A stretch of 64,000 nucleotides of DNA from Bin94 sp965115975 (GTDB lineage: Bacteria; Gemmatimonadota; Gemmatimonadetes; Longimicrobiales; Gaopeijiaceae). The notes beneath the pieces were generated by a model. That model saw only the letters and a list, made by a program, of their open reading frames with translations, did no database searches and had not been told where the DNA came from. Made by a program: the position numbers and the translations under genes. The stretch covers positions 434,001 through 498,000 of the forward strand of contig OZ220468.1 of the NCBI GenBank assembly GCA_965115975.1, read 5' to 3'. Positions 34,097 through 44,259 of the stretch are shown here, in pieces (position 1 is the first letter of the stretch; each line of letters starts with the position of its first letter).

Positions 34097-35414
34097 GCGC
34101 GCGGCGCCGACGACCGGTTCGCCGCGGGTCGTCGTCGTCGCGTTCTGCACGGTGTTGCAGGTGTGCCTGGGCACCGTCTACGCCTGGAGCTTCTTCCAGA
34201 CCATGCTGGTGCGCAGCTTCGGGTGGACGTTCAGCGAGACGGCCGCCGCGTTCAGCATCACGATCTTCTGCCTGGGCGTCTCGGCGGCGTTGGCCGGCCA
34301 GGCGCTGCCGAAGGTCGGGCCCCGGTTTCTGGCCGTCCTGGGCAGCGTCCTGTTCTCGGGCGGCTACGTCGTCGCGAGCCGGGCGCTGGCGCTCGACTCG
34401 GTCCCGCTCTTCTATCTGGGCTACGGCGTGATCGGCGGGACGGGCATCGGCATGGGGTACGTGACGCCGGTGGCGACCGCCGCGAAGTGGTACCCGGAGC
34501 GCAAGGGCCTCGTGACCGGAATCGTCGTGATGGGCTTCGGCGTCGGCGCCTTCCTGCTCAGCAAGGTGCTCGCGCCCCTCCTGGTCGTTCGCGCCCAGGG
34601 CGACCTCGAGCCCGTGTTCTTCTGGCTGGGCGTCGTCTTCGCCTGCGTCCTGATCCCCAGCTCGATGGCGCTTCGGGACCCGCCCGAGCGCAGGGCGGCG
34701 AAGCGCGGGCCCGAGACGGGGGCGCGCTTCGGGCCGGTGGAGCCCGCGGGGCCCTATCTGCGCACCGGCCGGTTCGCGATCATGTGGATCGTCTTCTTCT
34801 TCAACATCGCGGCCGGGATCTCCGTCATCAGCTTCCAGTCCGAGCTGCTGCAGGAGGTCTGGGGGCTCGCCGACCCCTCGATCGGTCCCGAGAAGCTGGC
34901 CGAGTACGGCGCGACGCTGATCGCCGTCAGCTCGCTGTGCAACGGGGTGGGACGCCTCTTCTGGGGCCTGCTCTCCGACCGCATCGGCAGGGTCGGCGTC
35001 TTCCGCGTCCTCCTGGCGAGCCAGATGGTCGTGTTCGGCGTGCTCATGACCGAGACCAACCCGTGGGTCTTCTCGGCGCTGGTCTGCTACGTGCTGCTCT
35101 GCTTCGGCGGCGGCTTCGCGACGATGCCCGCGTTCGTCGTCGACGTCTTCGGAGCCCGCAACATGTCGAAGATCTACGGCACGGTGCTGACCGCCTGGTC
35201 GGCGGCGGGCATCGTCGGTCCCATGTACGTGGGCTACCTCAAGGACACGTACCCGGATCGCGCCGTGATGTACTGCTTCCTCATCGGGATCCTGATGCTC
35301 GGCGCCGGGTTCGTCTTCTCGTACCTGCTGGACGACGGACGCGTGCGCGTCGGCGGTCCCACGCTGGGCTCGACCCTCAGACGCTACGGGGTTCCGGCGC
35401 GCGGCGCCGGATAG
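34086..35414 (+). CDS. MFS transporter, oxalate/formate antiporter (OFA) family
   Basis: A 442-residue protein with 12 predicted membrane helices and OFA-family landmarks. The N-terminal TVLQVCLGTVYAWSFF is typical, as are GWTFSETAAAFSITI, the helix-4 loop GYGVIGGTGIGMGYVTPVATAAKWYPERKGL and the later LLSDRIGR in the second half. OFA members exchange small carboxylates such as oxalate and formate, or move other organic acids, across the inner membrane. The ATG lies inside the 3' end of the HAMP gene, so it is co-translated. Its stop is 6 bases from the stop of the convergent sucA gene. Substrate is not known; a carboxylate sensed by the upstream binding protein is an inference. Confidence 0.92.
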   Translation: MANRRAAPTTGSPRVVVVAFCTVLQVCLGTVYAWSFFQTMLVRSFGWTFSETAAAFSITIFCLGVSAALAGQALPKVGPRFLAVLGSVLFSGGYVVASRALALDSVPLFYLGYGVIGGTGIGMGYVTPVATAAKWYPERKGLVTGIVVMGFGVGAFLLSKVLAPLLVVRAQGDLEPVFFWLGVVFACVLIPSSMALRDPPERRAAKRGPETGARFGPVEPAGPYLRTGRFAIMWIVFFFNIAAGISVISFQSELLQEVWGLADPSIGPEKLAEYGATLIAVSSLCNGVGRLFWGLLSDRIGRVGVFRVLLASQMVVFGVLMTETNPWVFSALVCYVLLCFGGGFATMPAFVVDVFGARNMSKIYGTVLTAWSAAGIVGPMYVGYLKDTYPDRAVMYCFLIGILMLGAGFVFSYLLDDGRVRVGGPTLGSTLRRYGVPARGAG

Positions 35415-35420
35415 GCGCTT

Positions 35421-38276
35421 TCAGGCGCGCTGGCGGCGCGCCGGCTCGCGCGCGGCGAACGCCTCCTCGACCAGCCGACGCTGCTCGGCCGCGTGGTCGG
35501 CTGCGCTCCCCTCGGCCGGGCTCGCGCGCGCCGGCCTCGACACGTGGCCAAGCTCGACGCCACCCTCGACGGCGTCCCGAATCCGGGGCAGGACGTAGGT
35601 CAGCGCCCCCATGTTCATGGGCTCCTCCTGGACCCAGACGATCGACTCGAGGTTCGGGTAGCGCGCCTCGAGCGCGCGGATCTCGTCGTCCGGGAAGGGG
35701 TACAGCGCCTCGATCCTGGCCACGGCGGCGCTCCCGTCCGCGGCCGCCTCGTCCGAGGCCGCCAGGTCGTAGTACGCCTTGCCGGTGCACAGGACCAGAC
35801 GGCGGACCCGCTCGGCGTCCTCCCAGCGGGCGGTGCGCGGATCGTCGATCACCCGCTGAAAGCTCCCCTCGACCAGCTCGCGGACGGGCGACGTGGCTCG
35901 CGGATGGCGCAGCAGGCTCTTCGGCGACATCACGACGAGCGGTCGCTCGGGCTCGCTGAACGCCTGCAGCCGGAGCAGGTGGAAGCACTGCGCCGGCGTC
36001 GAGGGACAGACCACGCGCATGTTGTCCTCGGCGCACAGCTGCAGGAACCGCTCGAGGCGAGCGCTCGAGTGCTCCGGCCCCTGGCCCTCGTAGCCGTGGG
36101 GCAGCAGGAGGGTCAGGCGCGAGCGCTGGCCCCACTTGGACCATCCGGAGGACAGGAACTGGTCGATCATGACCTGGGCCACGTTGACGAAGTCCCCGAA
36201 CTGCGCCTCCCACAGGACGAGGTCGCGGTCGGCCGCGACGGTCACTCCGTACTCGAACCCGACGACGGCGGCTTCGGTCAGCGGCGAGTTGTAGACCTCG
36301 AAGCGGGTGTCGGCGACGCGAGCCAGCGGCGTGAAGCGCTCGCCCGTCTCGGCGTCGTTCAGGACGAAGTGCCGATGGCTGAAGGTGCCGCGCTCGCAGT
36401 CCTGGCCGGAGAGCCGCACGGGGACGCCGTCCCTCAGCAGCGACCCGACGGCCAGCGCTTCGGCGTGTCCCCAGTCGAGCGCGAAGTCTTCGCCGAAGCC
36501 CTCGCCCCGCCGGGCGAGCTGGCGCGCGAGCTTCGGATGCACCGTGAAGCCGTCCGGCGCGTCCAGCAGCGTCTCGTTGATCCTGGCCAGCCGGTCCAGG
36601 GGGACCTGGGTGTGGGGGTCGAAGTCCTGGACCACGGCGCCGAAGTCGGGGTGCGTCCACGGAGCGGCGACTTCGTCGACGGACGCCTTTCGGAGCGCGT
36701 CCTGGGCCTCGCGCAACTCGCCTTGCACCGCCTGGACCCTTCGGTCCGCGTCGTCCTCGGCGATCAGCCCTCGCCGGGTCAGCGTCTCGGCCCAGAGGGT
36801 TCTGGCCGTGGGATGTCCGGCGATCTTCCGATACAGGGTGGGCTGCGTGTACGAGGGCTCGTCGCCCTCGTTGTGCCCGTGGCGGCGGTAGCCCACGAGG
36901 TCGATGACCGCGTCGTCGCCGAACTCGGCCCGGTAGGCCAGCGCGAGGCGCGCGGCGGCGACGCACTCCTCCGGCGCGTCGGCGTTGGCGTGAATCACCG
37001 GGACGCCGTAGCCCTTGGCCAGGTCGCTGGCGTAGCGGGTCGAGCGCCCGTCGCCGGGGTCGGTCGTGAATCCGACCTGGTTGTTGGCGATCACGTGCAC
37101 GGTCCCGCCGACCTCGTAGCCCTTCAGGCGCGCCAGGTTGAGCGTCTCGGCCACCACGCCCTCGGCCGCGAAGGCGGCGTCGCCGTGGACGAGGATGGGA
37201 ACGACCCGTTCGGGAGCGCGCGCGCCGCCGGAGACGTCGCTGCCGCGCTGCCGGGCGCGGGCCATGCCCAGGACCACCGGGTTCACGTACTCGAGATGGC
37301 TGGGGTTCGGCGCCAGCGTCACGCGGATCGAGCCGCCGCCGCGCAGCGCGTAGTCTCCGGTGGCGCCGTGATGGTACTTGACGTCGCCCGTGCCGGGATC
37401 GGGGATCCACAGCGCGCTGCCCGGCTTCGCGCCCCCCTCGAACTCGGCCAGGATCTCTCCGTAGGAGACCCCGAGCAGGTGGGCGAGCACGTTGAGGCGG
37501 CCCCGGTGGGCCATGCCGACGACGATCTCGGTCGCGCCGTCCCGGGCCGCCGCCTCGATCGCCTCGTCGAGCACCGGCACCAGCATGTCGGTGCCCTCGA
37601 CGGAGAAGCGCTTGGCGCCGAGGTACGCGCGGTGCAGGAACCGCTCCAGACCCTCGACTCGCGTGAGGCGATCCAGCGCCCGCAGCCGGACCGCGTCGTC
37701 GACGCCCTCGAAGTGCGCCCTCCGCTCGACCCGGTCCCGGAGCCACGCCACCTTGCGCGGATCCTCGAGGTGCTCGAACTCGTACCCGAGCGCGCCGCAG
37801 TACGTCGCCTCGAGCTCGCCCAGGACCGTCGCCACCGACCCGTCCCCGCCGTCGCGAAGGACGGCGGACGCAGGCACGGCCTCGAGCGCTTCGAGGGACG
37901 TGCCGAAGTGCGCCGGGTCCAGGCGCGGATGACCGGGCGGCGGGCTGCCGAGCGGGTCGATGCGGGCCGCCTGGTGGCCGTGTTCGCGGTACGCCTGCAC
38001 GAGGTTCGCCGCGCGGGCGGCCAGGGACGGGGACGCTGCGGGCTCCGCCGGCGCCGCCGCGACGGTTCGCGGCGGATCGAACTCGCGAGGCGCGGGGGCG
38101 CCGCTGCGCGGCCGCCGGTCGTCCGCGGCCAGGATGCCCGCTTCCCGAAGCGCGTCCGCGCCCTCGAGAAAGAACGCGCGCCACTCCGGGTGCACGCGCT
38201 CGGGGTCGCGCCTGAAGTCCTCGTAGAGGGCCTGGACGTAGGCCGCGTTCTGACTGTCGAAGCGTGGAGCGTTCAT
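35421..38276 (-). CDS. sucA: 2-oxoglutarate dehydrogenase E1 component
   Basis: A 951-residue protein. The N-terminal E2-binding segment starts NAPRFDSQNAAYVQALYEDF. The TPP-binding half has GMAHRGRLNVLAHLLG and, for Mg/TPP, GDAAFAAEGVVAE with VIANNQVGFTTDP. A transketolase-like pyrimidine domain (GTFSHRHFVLNDAETGE, EYGVTVAADRDLVLWEAQFGDF) and the C-terminal domain (VLCTGKAYYDL, EEPMNMGAL) follow. This is the standard SucA/OdhA layout without a fused E2 domain. It decarboxylates 2-oxoglutarate in the citric acid cycle. No sucB or lpd is adjacent. The frame stays open upstream, but the ATG at 38276 gives the family N-terminus. Confidence 0.97.
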   Translation of the reverse strand: MNAPRFDSQNAAYVQALYEDFRRDPERVHPEWRAFFLEGADALREAGILAADDRRPRSGAPAPREFDPPRTVAAAPAEPAASPSLAARAANLVQAYREHGHQAARIDPLGSPPPGHPRLDPAHFGTSLEALEAVPASAVLRDGGDGSVATVLGELEATYCGALGYEFEHLEDPRKVAWLRDRVERRAHFEGVDDAVRLRALDRLTRVEGLERFLHRAYLGAKRFSVEGTDMLVPVLDEAIEAAARDGATEIVVGMAHRGRLNVLAHLLGVSYGEILAEFEGGAKPGSALWIPDPGTGDVKYHHGATGDYALRGGGSIRVTLAPNPSHLEYVNPVVLGMARARQRGSDVSGGARAPERVVPILVHGDAAFAAEGVVAETLNLARLKGYEVGGTVHVIANNQVGFTTDPGDGRSTRYASDLAKGYGVPVIHANADAPEECVAAARLALAYRAEFGDDAVIDLVGYRRHGHNEGDEPSYTQPTLYRKIAGHPTARTLWAETLTRRGLIAEDDADRRVQAVQGELREAQDALRKASVDEVAAPWTHPDFGAVVQDFDPHTQVPLDRLARINETLLDAPDGFTVHPKLARQLARRGEGFGEDFALDWGHAEALAVGSLLRDGVPVRLSGQDCERGTFSHRHFVLNDAETGERFTPLARVADTRFEVYNSPLTEAAVVGFEYGVTVAADRDLVLWEAQFGDFVNVAQVMIDQFLSSGWSKWGQRSRLTLLLPHGYEGQGPEHSSARLERFLQLCAEDNMRVVCPSTPAQCFHLLRLQAFSEPERPLVVMSPKSLLRHPRATSPVRELVEGSFQRVIDDPRTARWEDAERVRRLVLCTGKAYYDLAASDEAAADGSAAVARIEALYPFPDDEIRALEARYPNLESIVWVQEEPMNMGALTYVLPRIRDAVEGGVELGHVSRPARASPAEGSAADHAAEQRRLVEEAFAAREPARRQRA

Positions 38277-38492
38277 GATGACCGAAAAGCTAGTTATTTT
38301 CGCCCCGGCGCAGGTAGTGCGCTTCGAGTCTTCTGACGAGTCTTCCGACCAGCCGCGCGCGCGCATGGGGACCCGCCGCCGAGGCGGGAGCGGAAGCGTC
38401 CGGGTCTGGTCGCGCGCGCAAGCCTCGACGACCCGAGTCCAAGGCGGAGGCCCGGGGCGCGATCCGCGAGGCGCCGCCGTCTGCGAGGCCGG

Positions 38493-39179
38493 ATGAGCGA
38501 TTTCACGACGGTCGACTCGGTGGGGGAGTGGCGCAAGCGCTTCCCCTGGCTGTCGGCGGGCACGACCTGGAGGGGATCGCGGTCGGCGGCTGCGGAGGCG
38601 GGCGGGCGCTGGCGCTCGGTGGTGCGGAGCCGACAGGTCCACGGGGCCGTCGTTCGCGTGCATGGCCGCGGGCGGCCGGGCTCGGTCGTCGCGGGCGAAG
38701 CCGACGGTCACGCGACCCGCTCCGCCGGCCTGCTCCTGACCGCGACGGTCGCCGACTGCGTGCCGGTCTTCGTCGCCGACCCTCGCGCACGCGCCGTCGC
38801 GCTGCTGCACGCCGGGTGGCGGGGGACGGCGGCCGGCGTGGTCGAGCGGGGGGTCGCGGTCATGGCCCGCGCGTTCGGCTCCGATCCCGGGGACGTCGTC
38901 GTGCACCTCGGGCCCGCGATCTGCGGCGCCTGCTACGAGGTGGGTCCCGAGGTGTTCGAGGCCCTCGGGCTGCCGTCCCCGGATCGGCCGACGCCGCTCG
39001 ATCTGCGCGCCGAGATCCGCCGCCGCGCGACGGCGCTCGGCGTTCGACCCGGCCTCGTGTCGGTCGACGCGGCGTGCACGCTCTGCGACGGCGCCGAGCG
39101 GTACTATTCGCACCGGCGCGGCGACGGCGAGCGGCAGCGAGCCTACATCGGCGTCCGGCGGCGGGGGCCGCTCCCGTGA
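38493..39179 (+). CDS. pgeF: PgeF/YfiH family (LACC1-like) purine nucleoside phosphorylase-type protein
   Basis: A 228-residue protein with the family's three zinc ligands in order: His in SRQVHG (about 50), Cys in TVADCVPVFVAD (about 90) and His in LLHAGWRGT (about 106). GPAICGACYEVGPEV and the C-terminal DGAERYYSHRRGDG also match. Members (YfiH/YlmD/LACC1) act on purine nucleosides and were earlier called polyphenol oxidases or laccases; in bacteria they are linked to peptidoglycan editing. The next small gene starts inside its stop codon. Confidence 0.94.
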   Translation: MSDFTTVDSVGEWRKRFPWLSAGTTWRGSRSAAAEAGGRWRSVVRSRQVHGAVVRVHGRGRPGSVVAGEADGHATRSAGLLLTATVADCVPVFVADPRARAVALLHAGWRGTAAGVVERGVAVMARAFGSDPGDVVVHLGPAICGACYEVGPEVFEALGLPSPDRPTPLDLRAEIRRRATALGVRPGLVSVDAACTLCDGAERYYSHRRGDGERQRAYIGVRRRGPLP

Positions 39180-39370
39180 CCGACGGCGACGCGCGCCGTC
39201 CGCAGGTGGGTCTGTGCGCCCGGTGTCGGTGGACGCGAGTGGTGGAGACCCGACGCGGATCGCGGTTCCACATGTGTCTTCGACACCGACTGGATTCCTC
39301 GTACGCGAAGTACCCGCCGTTGCCCGTTCTCGAATGTCGGGGCTTCGAGACGGAGGTCGCGCCGGACTGA
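39176..39370 (+). CDS. Small CxxC protein coupled to pgeF
   Basis: A 64-residue protein starting at a GTG that overlaps the pgeF TGA (GTGA). It has C-A-R-C near the N-terminus (about 14-17), then W-T-R-x-V, SRFHMC (about 33-38), and SYAKYPPLPVLECRGFE near the end. Four cysteines in this spacing suggest a small zinc ribbon-like fold or an iron-sulfur/redox site. Similar tiny proteins with a CxxC, a middle Cys and a YPxxPVxxCxG end are widespread but uncharacterised. Coupling to pgeF suggests matched expression. Confidence 0.78.
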   Translation: MTDGDARRPQVGLCARCRWTRVVETRRGSRFHMCLRHRLDSSYAKYPPLPVLECRGFETEVAPD

Positions 39371-39492
39371 TCGGCGGGCGCCCCCGTCGCTCGACCGGTC
39401 CCGCGTTCGGCGTCTGGAACGTCGGGAAGACTCGGCTTCGAGGCGATACGCTTTGTCGGGGCCTGGAGCGGCAAAGGCCGTGAATTTCGTGC

Positions 39493-40167
39493 GTGTTCGC
39501 CTCGATGAGGCCCTTCCGATGGGTGCGGTTGCCGCTGGGCGAAGCGAGGACCGCAGAATCGACTATGTGGTTCGCTTACCCGAAGAATATGTGTGTTCGA
39601 TCGTTCAGCCGGACGGATTACGTCGGGCAGTTCGCCGGCTTTTGGACGATAGCCAATTCAACGGCGTGGGGGGATACCATCCTGTCGGGCATGATCGGTC
39701 TCAACGACATCTTCGTGTCGACTTGGAGCGGCGCCGTTTTCGACACTGTGCGCCCTCCCGTGGTTCGGCGGAGGGGCGTGCCTCGGGACATACAGCAACG
39801 TCTAGACGATAACGACTTGCCAAGAGGGGTGGGGATCTTCGAGTTCCGTTCGAACATGCGTGGACTCCATCGTCTCTCCGACGGATCGATCATGGTGATC
39901 TACCACGACTCGTTCTTGGAAGGTCAACATGGCGTCGGGACGGTGACGTCGGACATCCATCCGAGCGTCGTCTCGCCCGAGCGCGACAGCGTCTGCGTCG
40001 ACGGTCCAGTGTCCGACTTCAAGTCGATGCGCGCGCACCATACGGTCGTGCGCGACACGCTCGTCCTCTTGGACCGCAGGGTCGATGTGGAGGAGGAGCG
40101 GTTGAACAGCTGGGTTCGCATGTGCCGCATCGACACCTCCCACTGCACTTGGCTTCCGATGAAGTAG
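39493..40167 (+). CDS. Orphan protein, possible truncated beta-propeller remnant
   Basis: An open frame of 224 codons (GTG; first ATG at 39505) in a stretch clearly lower in GC than its surroundings (below 60% by eye). The best-behaved part is about residues 70-224, with repeated strand-like motifs: LSGMIGLNDIFVSTWSGAVF, GIFEFRSNMRGLHRLSDGS and VRDTLVLLDRRVDVEEERLNSWVRMCRID. This resembles one to three blades of the 6-bladed beta-propeller proteins common in this phylum, which are normally over 350 residues with a lipoprotein signal. No signal is seen and the N-terminus is unconvincing. It may be a truncated or decaying gene. Confidence 0.5.
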   Translation: MFASMRPFRWVRLPLGEARTAESTMWFAYPKNMCVRSFSRTDYVGQFAGFWTIANSTAWGDTILSGMIGLNDIFVSTWSGAVFDTVRPPVVRRRGVPRDIQQRLDDNDLPRGVGIFEFRSNMRGLHRLSDGSIMVIYHDSFLEGQHGVGTVTSDIHPSVVSPERDSVCVDGPVSDFKSMRAHHTVVRDTLVLLDRRVDVEEERLNSWVRMCRIDTSHCTWLPMK

Positions 40168-40235
40168 CGCGAGGTCGGTCGCGCGCCTTCGTCCCGACTT
40201 TCGATGCGGCGCGCGCCGAAGCTGGCGACCTCGCC

Positions 40236-40264
40236 TTGGCGCGGCCCTCGCCGTTCGGTATCGT
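40236..40264 (+). promoter_or_regulatory. Candidate sigma-70-type promoter before anti-sigma-like gene
   Basis: TTGGCG (40236-40241) and TATCGT (40259-40264) are 17 bases apart, a good spacing. Each matches the consensus at four of six positions. It would give a leader of about 130 bases before the ATG at 40400. Confidence 0.4.
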
Positions 40265-40399
40265 ATACGTCGGGACCGAAGGCGCGTGCGGGTGGAGCCG
40301 TCGGGACTCGCGCGGCGCACGGTAGGAACGGTGGCGCAACAGAGCCCGTTGAGCGACGTCTGCGGGCTTCGCTGGCTGCAAGGGCGGAAGATCCGGACG

Positions 40400-40786
40400 A
40401 TGGCGACTCGGGACGTTGAGCGGGACGGAGCGGGGAGCGCGACGGACCGAACCGACTGTCGCTGGTTTTTCTCCGCGTACTCCGACTACCGGGACGGTCG
40501 CATGGGTCCGAGGGACCGTGCGCGCGCCGCGGCCCACCTCGAGGCGTGCGACTCGTGCCGACGCTACGACCGCGTCGTGCGAACGGGCGTGCGCGCGCTG
40601 CGCGAGACGGATGCGTCCGCGTCGGCGCGACCCGCGCACGTCTCGCCGATCGAATGCGGCGTCGATCTCGCGCGTCGCGGCCGGTCCGAGTCGGATCGGC
40701 CGGATCGCCGAGCGCGGCGGCTGGTCGCCGCGGCCGTGGCGTTGTTCCTCGTTCTCGCCGCGACGTTGTCCCTTGCGCGCGGATAG
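40400..40786 (+). CDS. Zinc-finger (zf-HC2) anti-sigma-like membrane protein
   Basis: A 128-residue protein. The N-terminal domain (about 14-62) has CRWFFSAYSDYRDGRMGP and the zinc motif HLEACDSC (H-x3-C-x2-C), typical of anti-sigma factors of the zf-HC2 type. A basic, disordered linker (about 70-105) leads to one C-terminal membrane helix (about 107-125, VAAAVALFLVLAATLSLA). It would bind an ECF sigma factor at the inner membrane. No sigma gene is next to it, which is unusual because the pair is normally co-transcribed. The ATG was chosen for the domain boundary; an upstream in-frame GTG also exists. Confidence 0.8.
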   Translation: MATRDVERDGAGSATDRTDCRWFFSAYSDYRDGRMGPRDRARAAAHLEACDSCRRYDRVVRTGVRALRETDASASARPAHVSPIECGVDLARRGRSESDRPDRRARRLVAAAVALFLVLAATLSLARG

Positions 40787-40863
40787 GAGAGCGCCCGTTC
40801 GGCCCCGGCGCGTTCCGCCCGAGCCGAAGAACCGAGGGCGGCCCCGGGGAGCCGAGTAGTCCG

Positions 40864-41867
40864 ATGTTGCCCCAGCGGCTGCGTTCCGAGAGGAGGGGCG
40901 GCGTGTTCTTCCTTCACGGCGAGGACGAGTACCGAAAGGGCGTCGCCGCCAGGGAACTGGCGAGTCTCTACCTGGACGAAGCGACGCGCGACTTCAACTT
41001 CGACCGGCTGGAGGCTGCCGCGACGTCTCCCGAGCGGCTGGCCTCGCTGATCGCCACGCCGCCCATGATGGCCGAATGGCGAATCGCGTGGATCCAGGGA
41101 GTCGAGGGGGTCGCCGGGATCCCGTCCGTGCGCAAGGTCCTGCTGGACGCCGCGCGGAACCCTCCGCCGGGACTTGCGCTGATCCTGACCGCCACGGTGC
41201 CGCGCAAGTCGCGCGCCGCCTTCTACCGCGACATGATCCGGGCCTGCGCGAGTCTCGAGTTTCGGCCCTTGCCGGACGAGGCCGCGCCGGCGTGGCTCGT
41301 CGAGTGGGCCCGCGAGACCTTGGGCTCGACCCTCGAGCTCGAGGCGGCTCGAGCGCTGACCGGGGCGGTGGGCGCCGACTTGGGCGTGTTGACCCAGGAG
41401 GTGCGAAAACTCGCCGAGATGGTCGACGACGGCGCGCCGGTCGACCTCGAGGCCGTGCGCCAGGGCGGCATTCGCCTGCCGCGCCAGGACCGCTGGGAGT
41501 GGTTCGACCTCGTGGGTTCGCGCCGCGTCCGGGAGGCGGTGCGCGCGCTGCCCGTCCTCCTCGAGCAGGGCGAGACGGCGATCGGGCTCGTGGTCGGGCT
41601 GTCGACGCAGCTGCTCCGGATCGGCGTCGCGCTCGAGGGCGGCGCCGCCGCTCTGAACGGGGCGCTGCCCGCGTACCAGCGGTTTCTCGCGCAGCGGATC
41701 ATGGGCCAGAGCCGCGCTTGGACGCGCGCGGAAGTCGCCGAGGCGGTGCGAGGGCTCGCCGCGCTGGACTGGCGCCTCAAGACCGGATCGACGCCCGGCG
41801 ACGTGCAGATGGAAGCGTGGCTCTGGGGGCTCGCGAGGACCGGACGGGCCCGAAGCGGCGCCCGCCG

Positions 41868-41871
<4 letters not shown>
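40864..41871 (+). CDS. holA: DNA polymerase III delta subunit
   Basis: A 335-residue protein of usual HolA length. The AAA-type N-terminal domain begins VFFLHGEDEYRKGVAARELAS and includes the DFNFDRLEA strand. The delta middle helices show LEAARALTGAVGADLGVLTQEVRKLA (the conserved G-x-D-x2-x-L-x2-E-x2-K-L), and the C-terminal collar helices follow (RIGVALEGG, LDWRLKTG). Delta opens the sliding clamp in the clamp loader. The ATG gives the expected start. Its TGA overlaps the start of the copA-like gene (GTGA). Confidence 0.93.
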
Positions 41872-44201
<2,330 letters not shown>

Positions 44202-44259
44202 CGGGGCCCCCGCCGGCCCTCGGCGCGCGCTCGTCGCGCCCGCCCTTTCGGCCCCCGCC

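Noticed and set aside
38277..39113. Upstream in-frame extension of sucA
   Set aside because: The open frame continues, but it is antisense to pgeF and the family N-terminus begins at the ATG at 38276.
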